Below are positions 7,606 to 16,613 of a stretch of DNA of 64,000 bases, in pieces. The DNA comes from JALZKA01 sp963715405 (GTDB lineage: Bacteria > Actinomycetota > Thermoleophilia > Solirubrobacterales > 70-9). Each line of letters begins with the position of its first letter. Within the stretch, counting starts at the first letter, position 1. The notes beneath the pieces are model-generated. The model saw nothing but the letters and a program-made list of their open reading frames with translations. It was not told where the DNA came from and searched no databases. The position numbers and the translations under genes are program-made. The stretch is taken from positions 1,302,001 through 1,366,000 of the forward strand of contig OY970239.1 of the NCBI GenBank assembly GCA_963715405.1. The letters run 5' to 3'.

Positions 7606-8454
7606 CTAATGCCCCGATCCAGCGACGAGCGCCGTCTCGATCTCGTCGGCTCCGACCACCGGGCCGTCGACGCAGAGGCGCATGTAGCCGCCACCCGCCA
7701 GCGGGACGGCACAGCCGAAGCAGGCGCCGTAGCCGCACGCCATCGGCGACTCCATCGCAAGCTCTGCTCGGGCGCCACGGCTGGCGCAGATCTCCCTGAC
7801 GGCCTCGAGCATGGCCGGTGGGCCGCACGCGTACACCGCCGCCCCTTCGGCTTCGTTCCCCTTGAGCGCCACCTGGAGGAGATCGGTGACGAATCCCTGG
7901 TGACCGCGATGGCCGTCCTCAAAGGCGAGACCCACCTCCTGGCACGCTCCGAAAAGCTCGAGTCCGCCGGAGTGCGCCTCGTCGCGAAAGCCGAGGAGGG
8001 TTCGCATCGGGACCCCTTCGGAAGAGAGGCGGCGGCGCAGAATCGCGATCGGCGCGATGCCGATTCCCCCGCCGACGAGGATCGCTCCGCTCGCTGCCGG
8101 GTTGACCTCGCGCGGCTCCGAGAAAGGTCGCCCAAGCGGGCCGGTGAGCATGAGCTGCAGGCCGGGTTCCAACGCAGCAAGGAGTGCGGTGCCAGGACCC
8201 ACCGCTTCCAGAAGAAACTCGAGTCGCACGCCTTCGTCCACGCGTTCCGCCGCGGCGACCGAAAAAGCCCGGGGCAGAAACGGCCGGCCCGCGTCCGAGC
8301 CCCAGCCCTCAGCCGAAAGCATGTAGAACTGCCCAGGCGCGGGGTCGGGCCCATTGGGGTCGAGCGCCGTGAACACCACGTAGCCGCCGGTCTCGCGCCG
8401 CGCCACCACTTCCAGGGCACGGGCACCGAAAGGAGCGAGGACGCGCGAGATCAC
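7606..8454 (-). CDS. pyrK: Dihydroorotate dehydrogenase electron-transfer subunit
   Basis: PyrK passes electrons from PyrD's FMN through a 2Fe-2S cluster and FAD to NAD. The 282 residues show an FAD-binding barrel (GQFYMLSAEG, RPFLPRAFSVA), an NAD-binding part (ILVGGGIGIAPI, YACGPPAMLEAV) and a C-terminal cluster motif with cysteines in ACGYGACFGC and RLCVDGPV. It overlaps carB by 4 bases and pyrD follows without a gap. Confidence 0.95.
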   Translation of the reverse strand: MISRVLAPFGARALEVVARRETGGYVVFTALDPNGPDPAPGQFYMLSAEGWGSDAGRPFLPRAFSVAAAERVDEGVRLEFLLEAVGPGTALLAALEPGLQLMLTGPLGRPFSEPREVNPAASGAILVGGGIGIAPIAILRRRLSSEGVPMRTLLGFRDEAHSGGLELFGACQEVGLAFEDGHRGHQGFVTDLLQVALKGNEAEGAAVYACGPPAMLEAVREICASRGARAELAMESPMACGYGACFGCAVPLAGGGYMRLCVDGPVVGADEIETALVAGSGH

Positions 8455-11400
8455 AGGGCCTGGGTGGCGTCCCGCGCCGAAATCCCGTGAAGCTCCTGGA
8501 GGCTCCGGGGCTCGGCTCCGCGGGTGCGAACCGCGTGGATCGCGCGAGTGACGGCCGAGGCACCGGTCATCGTCGTGATGCAGGGGATGCCCCCACGCAC
8601 GGCGGCATTCCGGATCGCGTAGCCATCCGACCGCGCACCGGAGCCCGTGGGCGTGTTGATCACGAGATCGACGTCCTCGTCGCGGATGAAGTCGACGACG
8701 TGGGGCGAGCCCTCGGCGATCTTGTTGATCGCCCGGACGGGGATGCCCATCCGCGAGATCGCCTGCGCGGTCCCGCGAGTGGCGATGACCTCGAAGCCGA
8801 GATCGCAGAAGCGCGCCGCGATCTGCGTGGCTGCCGCCTTGTCGTTGTCGGTGACCGAGATGAAGACCGAGCCCTCGAGCGGAAGCGCCATCCCGGCCGC
8901 TGCCTGCGCCTTGGCGAACGCGGTCGGAAAGTCACGCGCGACCCCCATCACCTCGCCGGTCGACTTCATCTCGGGGCCCAGGACGGCGTCGGCGCCGGCG
9001 AATCGCGCGAACGGAAGCACCGCTTCCTTCACCGAAACGTGCTCGGTCGGCAGCTCCGGCACATCCTGATCAGCCAGGCGCTCGCCCAGCATGAGGCGGC
9101 AGGCGATTTTTGCGAGCGGTGCCCCGATCGCCTTCGAGACGAACGGGATAGTCCGCGAAGCGCGCGGGTTGGCCTCGATCACGTAGAGCTCGCCGCGGGC
9201 GACGGCGTACTGGATGTTGATCAGACCGATCACGCCGAGCTCGAGAGCGATCTTGCGAGTGGTCTCGCGGATCTGCTCGAGCATCTCCCCGCCCAGGCTC
9301 ATCGGCGGCAGAACGCACGCGGAGTCGCCGGAATGCACGCCGGCTTCCTCGACGTGCTGCATGATGCCGGCGACCGAAACGTCGGTGCCGTCGCAGAGGG
9401 CGTCGACGTCGACCTCGATCGCGTCCTCCAAGAAGCGGTCGAGCAACAGAGGATGCTTCTGGTCGGCCTTCACGTTCTGCGCGAGATACGCGTTGAGCCC
9501 TTCGGTCGAGTAGCAGATCTCCATCGCCCGTCCCCCGAGGACGTACGAGGGACGAACGAGCAGAGGGAAGCCGACGTCTTCGGCGACAACCTGGGCCTCC
9601 TCGGCCGAGAACGCCGTGCCGTAGTTGGGGTGGCGGATCTCGAGGCGCCGAAGAAGAGCTCCGAAGCGACCGCGATCTTCGGCGAGGTCGATCGCGTCCA
9701 CCGGGGTGCCCAAGAGCGTCACGCCGGCCTCTTCCAGAGCCCGAGCGAGCCTGAGCGGGGTCTGGCCCCCGAACTGGACGATTACGCCCTCGGGCTGCTC
9801 AACCTCGATCACCGCCAGGACGTCTTCGACTGTGAGCGGCTCGAAGTAGAGGCGATCCGACGTGTCGTAGTCGGTCGAGACAGTCTCGGGATTGCAGTTG
9901 ATCATCACGGCATCGCGCCCGGACTCCCTGACGGTCATGGCCGCGTGGACGCAGCAGTAGTCGAACTCGATGCCCTGTCCGATCCGGTTTGGCCCCGAGC
10001 CGAGGATCACGACGGAATCGTCGGTGCCGCGGCGGACCTCGCCACCGAGCGCCTCCGGGTGGCGCTCATGAGACGAATAGAAGTAGGGGGTGCGCGCCTC
10101 GAACTCCGCCGCGCACGTGTCAACGGCCTTGAAGGTGCGCGACAGGCCGTCGGTGCCGTCGCCATCGCGCTCGAGCGCCTCGAGCTCCCGCAGGAACCAA
10201 AGGTCGACATTGGTGCGCCGGTTCACCTCCTCGGGCTCGACCTCGCGGCGAAACGCCTCGGCGATGAGATCGAACCGGTCGGCTCCGGGCGTCTCGAGTC
10301 GCTCGAGGAGCTCATCGGTCTCCTCCGGAATGTCGGCAGGCTCGTCTAGCTCACGCGAGCGCATCGCCTTGGCGAACGACTCGCGGAAGGTCCGGCCGAT
10401 CGCCATCGCCTCGCCCACCGACTTCATGTGGGTCGTGAGCTCCGAGTTCGAGCCGGGGAACTTCTCGAAGGCGAAGCGCGGGACCTTGGTCACCACATAG
10501 TCGATGGTGGGTTCGAACGAGGCCGGCGTGGCGCGCGTGATGTCGTTCGGGATCTCCTCCAGCGCATAGCCGACCGCGAGCTTGGCGGCGATCTTCGCGA
10601 TGGGAAAGCCGGTGGCCTTGGAGGCGAGCGCGGACGAGCGCGAGACGCGCGGGTTCATCTCGATCACCACGATCTCTCCGGTTTCGGGGCTCACCGCGAA
10701 CTGCACGTTCGAACCGCCCGTCTCGACGCCGACCGCGCGGATCACTGCGATCGCCTGGTTTCGAAGCTCCTGATAGAGCGGGTCGGTCAGCGTCTGGGCC
10801 GGTGCGACCGTTACCGAGTCGCCCGTGTGAACGCCCATAGGATCGATGTTCTCGATCGAGCAGATGATCACGACGTTGTCGTTTCGGTCGCGCATGACCT
10901 CCAGCTCGAACTCGCCCCAGCCGAGAACCGACTCCTCCACGAGCACCTGGTTGATCGGGCTGGCAGCGAGACCTTCCGAGACCACGCCGAGGAGCTCCGT
11001 CTCGGTCGAGCCCACTCCCCCGCCCTGGCCACCCAGCGTGAACGCCGGCCTCACGATGGCGGGCAGCTTGATCCGGCCGTCGGCAAGGCCTGCCTCAACC
11101 TCGGCGACGCTCGAGACGATTGTGGACCACGGCACGCGTAGGTTGGCCCTCTCCATGGTGTCGCGAAAGGCTTCGCGGTCCTCCGCGCGGTGGATCGCGT
11201 CGTAGTCGGCGCCGATCAGCTCGACGCCGTAGCGCTCGAGCGTTCCGTCGTCGTGTAGCGCCTTCGCAAGGTTGAGAGCGGTCTGCCCGCCAAGGGTGGG
11301 GAGCAGCGCGTCGGGCAGCTCGCGCTCGATGATTCGCGCGACCGACTCAGGCGTGAGCGGCTCGACGTAGGTCCGATCGGCGAACTCGGGGTCGGTCATG

Positions 11401-11561
11401 ATCGTGGCGGGGTTCGAGTTGACAAGGACGACCTCGTAGCCCTCTTCCCGAAGAACCTTGCAGGCCTGGACCCCGGAATAGTCGAACTCAGCGGCTTGCC
11501 CGATCACGATCGGCCCCGAGCCGATCAGGAGGATCTTTTGGATGTCGGTGCGCTTGGGCAT
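8451..11561 (-). CDS. carB: Carbamoyl-phosphate synthase large subunit
   Basis: CarB makes carbamoyl phosphate from bicarbonate, ammonia and two ATP for pyrimidines and arginine. The 1036 residues are two homologous ATP-grasp halves: the first begins with GSGPIVIGQAAEFDYSGVQA, the second with ILGSGPNRIGQGIEFDYC. A C-terminal allosteric MGS-like domain follows (FISVTDNDKAAATQIAARF; INTPTGSGARSDGYAIRNAA). Length is slightly below the usual 1060-1075. It shares one base with carA (stop/start overlap) and overlaps pyrK by 4 bases. Confidence 0.97.
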   Translation of the reverse strand: MPKRTDIQKILLIGSGPIVIGQAAEFDYSGVQACKVLREEGYEVVLVNSNPATIMTDPEFADRTYVEPLTPESVARIIERELPDALLPTLGGQTALNLAKALHDDGTLERYGVELIGADYDAIHRAEDREAFRDTMERANLRVPWSTIVSSVAEVEAGLADGRIKLPAIVRPAFTLGGQGGGVGSTETELLGVVSEGLAASPINQVLVEESVLGWGEFELEVMRDRNDNVVIICSIENIDPMGVHTGDSVTVAPAQTLTDPLYQELRNQAIAVIRAVGVETGGSNVQFAVSPETGEIVVIEMNPRVSRSSALASKATGFPIAKIAAKLAVGYALEEIPNDITRATPASFEPTIDYVVTKVPRFAFEKFPGSNSELTTHMKSVGEAMAIGRTFRESFAKAMRSRELDEPADIPEETDELLERLETPGADRFDLIAEAFRREVEPEEVNRRTNVDLWFLRELEALERDGDGTDGLSRTFKAVDTCAAEFEARTPYFYSSHERHPEALGGEVRRGTDDSVVILGSGPNRIGQGIEFDYCCVHAAMTVRESGRDAVMINCNPETVSTDYDTSDRLYFEPLTVEDVLAVIEVEQPEGVIVQFGGQTPLRLARALEEAGVTLLGTPVDAIDLAEDRGRFGALLRRLEIRHPNYGTAFSAEEAQVVAEDVGFPLLVRPSYVLGGRAMEICYSTEGLNAYLAQNVKADQKHPLLLDRFLEDAIEVDVDALCDGTDVSVAGIMQHVEEAGVHSGDSACVLPPMSLGGEMLEQIRETTRKIALELGVIGLINIQYAVARGELYVIEANPRASRTIPFVSKAIGAPLAKIACRLMLGERLADQDVPELPTEHVSVKEAVLPFARFAGADAVLGPEMKSTGEVMGVARDFPTAFAKAQAAAGMALPLEGSVFISVTDNDKAAATQIAARFCDLGFEVIATRGTAQAISRMGIPVRAINKIAEGSPHVVDFIRDEDVDLVINTPTGSGARSDGYAIRNAAVRGGIPCITTMTGASAVTRAIHAVRTRGAEPRSLQELHGISARDATQAL

Positions 11562-12673
11562 TAGACCGCCATCTCCAGGAACTCGTCGAAGAGGTGGCGT
11601 GCGTCGTGCGGTCCCGGCCCGGCCTCGGGGTGGTACTGCACCGTTCGGGCCGCTACGTCTTTGAGGACTAGTCCCTCGACTGTGCGGTCGTAGAGGTTGA
11701 GGTGGGAGAGCTCGGCGGCGCCGAAGTCGGTGTCCCAGCGCACGGGTTCATCGGCCTCGATCGTCTGCCCGCCGTCCGGAAGCGCGACGGCGAAGCCGTG
11801 GTTCTGCGAGGTGATCTCGATCCGCCCGGTGGCGAGCTCCTTGACCGGATGGTTGGCGCCGCGGTGGCCGAATGGGAGCTTGAAGGTGTCTAGGCCGACA
11901 GCGCGGCAGAGGAGCTGATGGCCGAGGCAGATGCCGACCATGGGCTTCTTCCCGACGATTTCGCGCACGGTCTCCACAACTCCCTCAACCGCAGCGGGGT
12001 CGCCAGGGCCGTTGGCGAGAAAGACGAGATCGGGGTCCCGAGCCATCACACCTTCGGGTCCGGTCGCCGAAGGAAGCAGCGTGACCTTCGCGCCTCGCTC
12101 GCGAAACTGCCGAACGATTGACAGCTTGATCCCGGTATCCAGTGCCACTACATGGGGGCCGTCGCCCTCTAGCTCCACCGGCACATCGGGCGAGACCTGG
12201 GAGGCGAAGTCGGCGCCGGCCATCGAGGGCTCGGCGGCGATCAGCTCGCGGGCCTCGCCCACGTCGGTCTCGGCGCCGAAGACGCCGCCTCGCATCGCCC
12301 CCTCGTCGCGGATGTGGCGAACGAGCGCGCGGGTGTCTACCCCGGTGATTCCCGGAACGCCGCAGTCGCGAAGCCAGTCGAGCCAGCCGCGCTCGGCCGT
12401 CGCCGCGTCCTCGGAGTTGCGGGCGTCGCGCATGATCGCGGCGCGAGCGTGAATCCGGTCCGACTCCATCGCCAGCTCGGCGACGCCGTAGTTGCCGACC
12501 ATGGGATAGGTGAAGGTGATGAGCTGACCCGCGTACGAGGGGTCGGTGACCGCTTCCTGGTAGCCGGTCATCGAGGTGTTGAAGACGACCTCTCCCACCG
12601 CGTGCGCGCCCTCGGCACCGCACGACTCGCCGTCGAAGCGCGTGCCGTCTTCCAGGAGGACATAGGCACTCAT
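11561..12673 (-). CDS. carA: Carbamoyl-phosphate synthase small subunit (glutaminase)
   Basis: CarA releases ammonia from glutamine and channels it to CarB. From the ATG at 12673 it has 370 residues, starting MSAYVLLEDGTRFDGES. The N-terminal CPSase domain has VVFNTSMTGYQEAVTDPSYAGQ. The class I glutaminase domain has nucleophile Cys in MVGICLGHQLLCRAVGLD and catalytic His/Glu in VQYHPEAGPGPHD. This start gives the usual ATGA overlap with pyrC; a longer in-frame reading to 12769 would run into pyrC with no homology. Confidence 0.96.
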   Translation of the reverse strand: MSAYVLLEDGTRFDGESCGAEGAHAVGEVVFNTSMTGYQEAVTDPSYAGQLITFTYPMVGNYGVAELAMESDRIHARAAIMRDARNSEDAATAERGWLDWLRDCGVPGITGVDTRALVRHIRDEGAMRGGVFGAETDVGEARELIAAEPSMAGADFASQVSPDVPVELEGDGPHVVALDTGIKLSIVRQFRERGAKVTLLPSATGPEGVMARDPDLVFLANGPGDPAAVEGVVETVREIVGKKPMVGICLGHQLLCRAVGLDTFKLPFGHRGANHPVKELATGRIEITSQNHGFAVALPDGGQTIEADEPVRWDTDFGAAELSHLNLYDRTVEGLVLKDVAARTVQYHPEAGPGPHDARHLFDEFLEMAV

Positions 12674-14022
12674 GCGACGCCCATCGCGAACGCGCGCTGG
12701 CGGAATGCGACCTGCCCCGCGACGATCGTCATGAGCGAGCGGCCCTGAAGTTTTCGTCCCGCGAAGCACGAGTTCTCCGAGCGGCTCTCCCAGCCCTCGG
12801 CCCCGGCCTCCCCCTCGGCCTCGAGGTCGATCAGCGCGACGTTCGCTTCGGCGTCTCGCACGAGGCTCGGGGGGTCGAAGCCGAACGCGGCGGCACCGGC
12901 GGAAAGCCGCTCGACCACCGTGGGCAGGTCGAGGATGCCTGGGACCACCAGGTCCGTGTAGAGGACTGGAAAGGCGGTTTCGAGACCGGTCACGCCCATC
13001 GCCGCCTCTTCGAAGGGCACCTCCTTGTCCTCGAGCGTGTGCGGTGCGTGGTCGGTGGCGATCGTGTCGATAATGCCCGAGCGGACCGCGGCGATCAGCG
13101 CTTGGCGATCCTCCTCGGAGCGAAGGGGCGGATTCATCTTGAAACGCGCGTCGAGCGAGCGCACTGCCTCGTCGGTGAGCGTCAGGTGGTGCGGCGTCGC
13201 CTCGCAGGTGACCTCGACGCCCCGGGCCTTCGCGGCCTCGACGACCTCAACCGACTCCCGCGCCGAGAGGTGCTGAACGTGGATCCGCGCGTTCTCGTAC
13301 GCAGCGAGAGCGCAGTCGCGGGCGATCATCGCCGACTCCGAGACGGAGGGGATGCCCGACATGCCGAGCACGGCCGCCACCTCGCCTTCATGCATGGCGC
13401 CGTCGCCCGAGAGTTCAGGATCCTCCTCGTGAAGAGCGATGGGAAGCCCGGCGAGCGCCTGGTACTGAAGCGCCCGGCGCATGACGCGCGCGCTTCGGAT
13501 CGGCAGACCATCGTCGGAGAAGCCCACGGCGCCGGCGTCGCGAAGCTCGGCCATGTCGGTGAGCTCGCTGCCTCGCATGCCACGGGTCACGGTGGCCACG
13601 AATCCGGCGGGGACGGTGGCGTCGGCCTGGGCGCGCTCGCGAAGCGACTCGATCGCAGCGGGCGTATCTACCGGCGGCTCCGTGTTCGCCATCCCGATGA
13701 TCCCGCAGTACCCGCCCGCGGCAGCGGCGCGGCTGCCGGTCTCGATGTCCTCCTTGTCCTCGCGGCCCGGGGTCCGCAGGTGGACGTGAGGGTCGAAGAA
13801 GGCGGGGACTGCAAGGAGACCATCCGCATCGACGATCTCAGCACCGTCGACATCAGCCGAGCCCACGCTTGCCAGCTCCGCGATCCGGCCGTCGCGGATG
13901 ACGATGTCGTGCGTGGCGTCAAGGCCTGCGCGCGGATCGAAAGCGCGGGCCCCTCGCAGGACGAGCGTCTCGGCTGCAGCTCCGGTCCCGCGCCAGTCGA
14001 GCGAAGAGATTGCCCGAGTCAC
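12670..14022 (-). CDS. pyrC: Dihydroorotase
   Basis: PyrC cyclises carbamoyl-aspartate to dihydroorotate. The 450 residues are an amidohydrolase of the longer type I form: metal ligands in FDPHVHLRTPGREDKEDIET, then IALHEEDPEL, IHVQHLSARESVE and IATDHAPHTLEDK with the catalytic Asp. The gene overlaps both neighbours by 4 bases (carA and pyrB), which indicates tight translational coupling. Confidence 0.96.
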   Translation of the reverse strand: MTRAISSLDWRGTGAAAETLVLRGARAFDPRAGLDATHDIVIRDGRIAELASVGSADVDGAEIVDADGLLAVPAFFDPHVHLRTPGREDKEDIETGSRAAAAGGYCGIIGMANTEPPVDTPAAIESLRERAQADATVPAGFVATVTRGMRGSELTDMAELRDAGAVGFSDDGLPIRSARVMRRALQYQALAGLPIALHEEDPELSGDGAMHEGEVAAVLGMSGIPSVSESAMIARDCALAAYENARIHVQHLSARESVEVVEAAKARGVEVTCEATPHHLTLTDEAVRSLDARFKMNPPLRSEEDRQALIAAVRSGIIDTIATDHAPHTLEDKEVPFEEAAMGVTGLETAFPVLYTDLVVPGILDLPTVVERLSAGAAAFGFDPPSLVRDAEANVALIDLEAEGEAGAEGWESRSENSCFAGRKLQGRSLMTIVAGQVAFRQRAFAMGVA

Positions 14023-14990
14023 GCCGGCTCGCCGATCGGAGTGGGCGCTGGGAGCTCGGCGTCGGGCGAAAGGCGCCCGGAGCGGCCGCGGTCACCGCTC
14101 GTGAGAAGCTCAAAGAGGATCGCCATGCGCACGAAGAGACCGTTCTTCACCTGCTCGTTCACAAGCGAGTTGGGTCCGTCGAGCGCCTCGCCCGAGAGCT
14201 CGACGCCGCGGTTGACCGGCCCCGGATGCATCAGGAGCTGGCGCGGCCCCAGACGGCGGCCGTTTACCTGGTAGTGCATCGCGTACTCGCGAAGCGAAGG
14301 CACGAAGCTCTCGGACATCCGCTCTTTTTGCATGCGGAGGGCGTAGACCACATCCGCCTCCCCAAGGCCCTCGATGTCATGAGTGACGTCGCAGCCCAGC
14401 GCAGCGGCAGCGCCCCTAGGGATCAGGGTGGGCGGTCCGCAGAGCGTGACATCGGCGCCCATGAGGCGGAAAGCCATCGCCGACGAGCGCGCGACCCGGC
14501 TGTGGAGGACGTCGCCGACGATCCAGATCCGCTTTCCGTCGAGGTCGCCGAGGCGGTCGCGAAGCGTGTAAACGTCGAGGAGCGCCTGGCTGGGGTGCTC
14601 GTGCTTGCCGTCTCCTGCGTTCACGACCGATGCTTCCGTCCAGCCTGTGACGAGCTTGGCGGCTCCCGCGTGCGGCGAGCGGATCACGATGGCCTCGGGC
14701 TCGAATGACGAAAGGGTCGCGATCGTGTCCTTCAGCGATTCGCCCTTGTCGACCGACGAGCCGGCCGCCTTGATCGAGACGAGATCTGCCGAAAGTCGCT
14801 TTGCAGCCAGCTCGAAGGAGGCGCTCGTGCGAGTCGAGGACTCGTAGAAGAGCGAGACGACTGTGCGTCCGCGAAGCGTCGGCACCTTCTTGATGTCGCG
14901 TCGTCCGACCTCGGCAAAGGAATCGGCTCTGTCCATCAGGCGCTCGACCTCCTCGCGGCTGAGGTCTGCGATCGAGAGCAGGTCCTTCAT
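14019..14990 (-). CDS. pyrB: Aspartate carbamoyltransferase catalytic subunit
   Basis: PyrB joins carbamoyl phosphate to aspartate. The 323 residues carry the carbamoyl-phosphate loop SLFYESSTRTSASFELAAKR, VIRSPHAGAAK, GDGKHEHPSQALLDVYTL, and the aspartate-binding end LMHPGPVNRGVELSGE. The residues after about 300 are a short non-conserved tail. Both ends overlap neighbours by 4 bases. Confidence 0.97.
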   Translation of the reverse strand: MKDLLSIADLSREEVERLMDRADSFAEVGRRDIKKVPTLRGRTVVSLFYESSTRTSASFELAAKRLSADLVSIKAAGSSVDKGESLKDTIATLSSFEPEAIVIRSPHAGAAKLVTGWTEASVVNAGDGKHEHPSQALLDVYTLRDRLGDLDGKRIWIVGDVLHSRVARSSAMAFRLMGADVTLCGPPTLIPRGAAAALGCDVTHDIEGLGEADVVYALRMQKERMSESFVPSLREYAMHYQVNGRRLGPRQLLMHPGPVNRGVELSGEALDGPNSLVNEQVKNGLFVRMAILFELLTSGDRGRSGRLSPDAELPAPTPIGEPA

Positions 14991-15559
14991 ACGTCCTCGC
15001 TTTCCGCGGCGGCGCCGACCGGCATGCCCGCGCCGATCGTCACTTCGTCCACTTCGTCGTGCTCTTCGAGCCTCACGAAGACGCGCTCGTCGCGCGAGGT
15101 CGGAAGATTCTTGCCGACATAGTCGGCGCGGAAGGGAAGCTCGCGATGGCCGCGGTCGGCGAGGACCGCGAGCTGGATGCGATGCGGGCGGCCGTAGTCG
15201 AACAGCGCGTCGATGGCCGCTCGTACGGTGCGGCCGGTGAAGAGGACGTCGTCGACCAGGACGATTGTGATGCCGTCGAAGTCGAAATCGAGGTGTGACG
15301 CGTGAACGACAGGCGAGTCGCCTGGGGCGCGAGCGTCGATGTCGTCGCGATAAAAGGAGATGTCTATGTCCCCGAGCGGGACGCTATCTCCCGTGAGCTC
15401 GCCGACGAGAGTGTGAAGGCGTTCCGCGACGATCGCTCCGCGCGTGTGGATGCCGACGATCGCAAGCGCCTCGGAGGCGTTCTTTTCGACGATCTCGTGC
15501 GCGATCCGCACCAGAGTGCGGCGCAGGTCATCACGGTCGAGTACGACCTTTTCGTTCAA
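14987..15559 (-). CDS. pyrR: Pyrimidine operon regulator / uracil phosphoribosyltransferase PyrR
   Basis: PyrR is a UMP-sensing RNA-binding protein that represses pyr genes and can also make UMP from uracil. The 190 residues show the PRTase fold with the PRPP loop TIVLVDDVLFTGRTVRAAID and LAVLADRGHRELPFRADYVG. The start is a TTG at 15559 (MNEKVVLDRDDLRRTLVRIA), preceded by a strong GGAAGGGG ribosome site. No better upstream start exists. The first gene of the pyr operon, it is probably autoregulated through the RNA motif just upstream. Confidence 0.95.
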   Translation of the reverse strand: MNEKVVLDRDDLRRTLVRIAHEIVEKNASEALAIVGIHTRGAIVAERLHTLVGELTGDSVPLGDIDISFYRDDIDARAPGDSPVVHASHLDFDFDGITIVLVDDVLFTGRTVRAAIDALFDYGRPHRIQLAVLADRGHRELPFRADYVGKNLPTSRDERVFVRLEEHDEVDEVTIGAGMPVGAAAESEDV

Positions 15560-15565
15560 CGCGCC

Positions 15566-15594
15566 CCTTCCTGGTCTCGCAGGACCTGGTTAAA
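15566..15594 (-). promoter_or_regulatory. PyrR-binding RNA element overlapping the pyrR ribosome binding site
   Basis: On the minus strand the leader reads TTTAACCAGGTCCTGCGAGA followed by CCAGGAAGG. It matches the known PyrR binding loop (purine-rich AGGTCCnGnGAGnCC stem-loop preceded by TTTAA and followed by AAGG). The CCAGG/CCTGG ends can pair. The final GGAAGG is also the ribosome site of pyrR, 7-9 bases from its TTG start. Bound PyrR would therefore block translation, as known for mycobacterial pyr leaders, rather than attenuate transcription. No terminator is visible after it. Confidence 0.85.
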
Positions 15595-15676
15595 GGAACC
15601 GACCTGGCGAGAGTAGCAACGGACGCGGCGGGCCGCCGGCTGCGATTCCGCTCCTTGCGGGTGGCATGATCCAGAA

Positions 15677-16613
15677 GTGGCGCCCTCGAAGATGCACATG
15701 CCCCGGCCGAATGTCAGGCCCCCGAGCAGGCTGCGTGAGATCGATCGCGACGTGAACGAGGCGATCGCTCGTCACTCGGCGGCCGGGCTCCGGTTCGAGG
15801 CAGGCGGGGTGCGAGCGTTCGCGCGTCAGCAGGGCGAAGGGGCGGACGTCGTGCTGCTCCACGGCGTGCCGACTTCTTCGTTCCTCTACCGGCGCGTGCT
15901 CCCCGTCCTCGCCGACCAGGGCCTGCGAGCGACCGCGATCGACTTCCCGGGCCTCGGCCTCTCCGACCGGCCGGCGCCGTTTGACTATTCGTGGTCGGGG
16001 CTTGCAGCTTGGACCGGCGAGGCGATCGACGCCCTCGGGCTCGAGCGGGTTCACCTTGTCGTCCACGACATCGGCGGGCCGATCGGGCTTGAGTGGGCGA
16101 TCCGCAATCCGGACCGGGTGCTGTCCGTGACTTTGCTGAACACGGTGCTGGACGTCGACGGCTTCAAGCGGCCGTGGCCGATGGCTCCGTTCGCCGTGCC
16201 GGGCGTCGGCGAGGTATGGCTACGACTCAGCCCGCGCTTCATTTTTTCGGAGATCTTCTATTCCCAGGGGATCGCCGACCGGTCGCGCGTGCCCCGCTCC
16301 CAGGTCTACGCGCATATCGCGCTCTCTGCGCCTCCACGATCGCGGACGCGCGTTCCTCGAGATCATGCGCAGCTTCGAGCTCACGCAAGAGAAGGAGCGC
16401 TTCTTTCGCGAGGGTCTGGCCGACCGCTCGTTTCCGGTCCGGGCAGTGTGGGGCGAGAAGGACCCGGCGCTCGGCAAGGACCGCCTGGAGGCCGCGAAGG
16501 CGATCGCCGGTCTGGACGACGCGATCCTCCTCCCGGCCAAGCACTTCCTCCAGGAGGATCACGCGGAAGAAGTCGGCCAGGCGATCGCTGACCTCGCCGC
16601 CCCGTTGGGTTAG
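15677..16613 (+). pseudogene. Haloalkane-dehalogenase-like alpha/beta hydrolase, frameshifted
   Basis: The N-terminal two thirds reads VVLLHGVPTSSFLYRRVLPV (oxyanion HG motif), FPGLGLSDRPAPFDYS and LVVHDIGGPIGLEW, where Asp is the expected nucleophile as in haloalkane dehalogenases. At about 16323-16327 the frame breaks. Dropping one T (CTCTCTG read as CTCCTG) joins YAHIAL to LRLHDRGRAFLEIMRSFELT and on to the acid-bearing WGEKDPALGKD and the His in LQEDH, ending at 16613. Whether the gene is truly broken or misread cannot be told here. Start is a GTG at 15677. It ends convergent with rnz, sharing 4 bases. Confidence 0.8.

Noticed and set aside
9755..9775. GGGGTCTGGCCCCC in carB as another REP-like palindrome
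   Set aside because: It encodes the conserved GGQTPL of carbamoyl-phosphate synthase and is explained by codon choice.
8487..10349. 620-codon open frame antisense to carB
   Set aside because: The minus strand encodes a complete carbamoyl-phosphate synthase; the antisense translation has no recognisable domain and no ribosome site.
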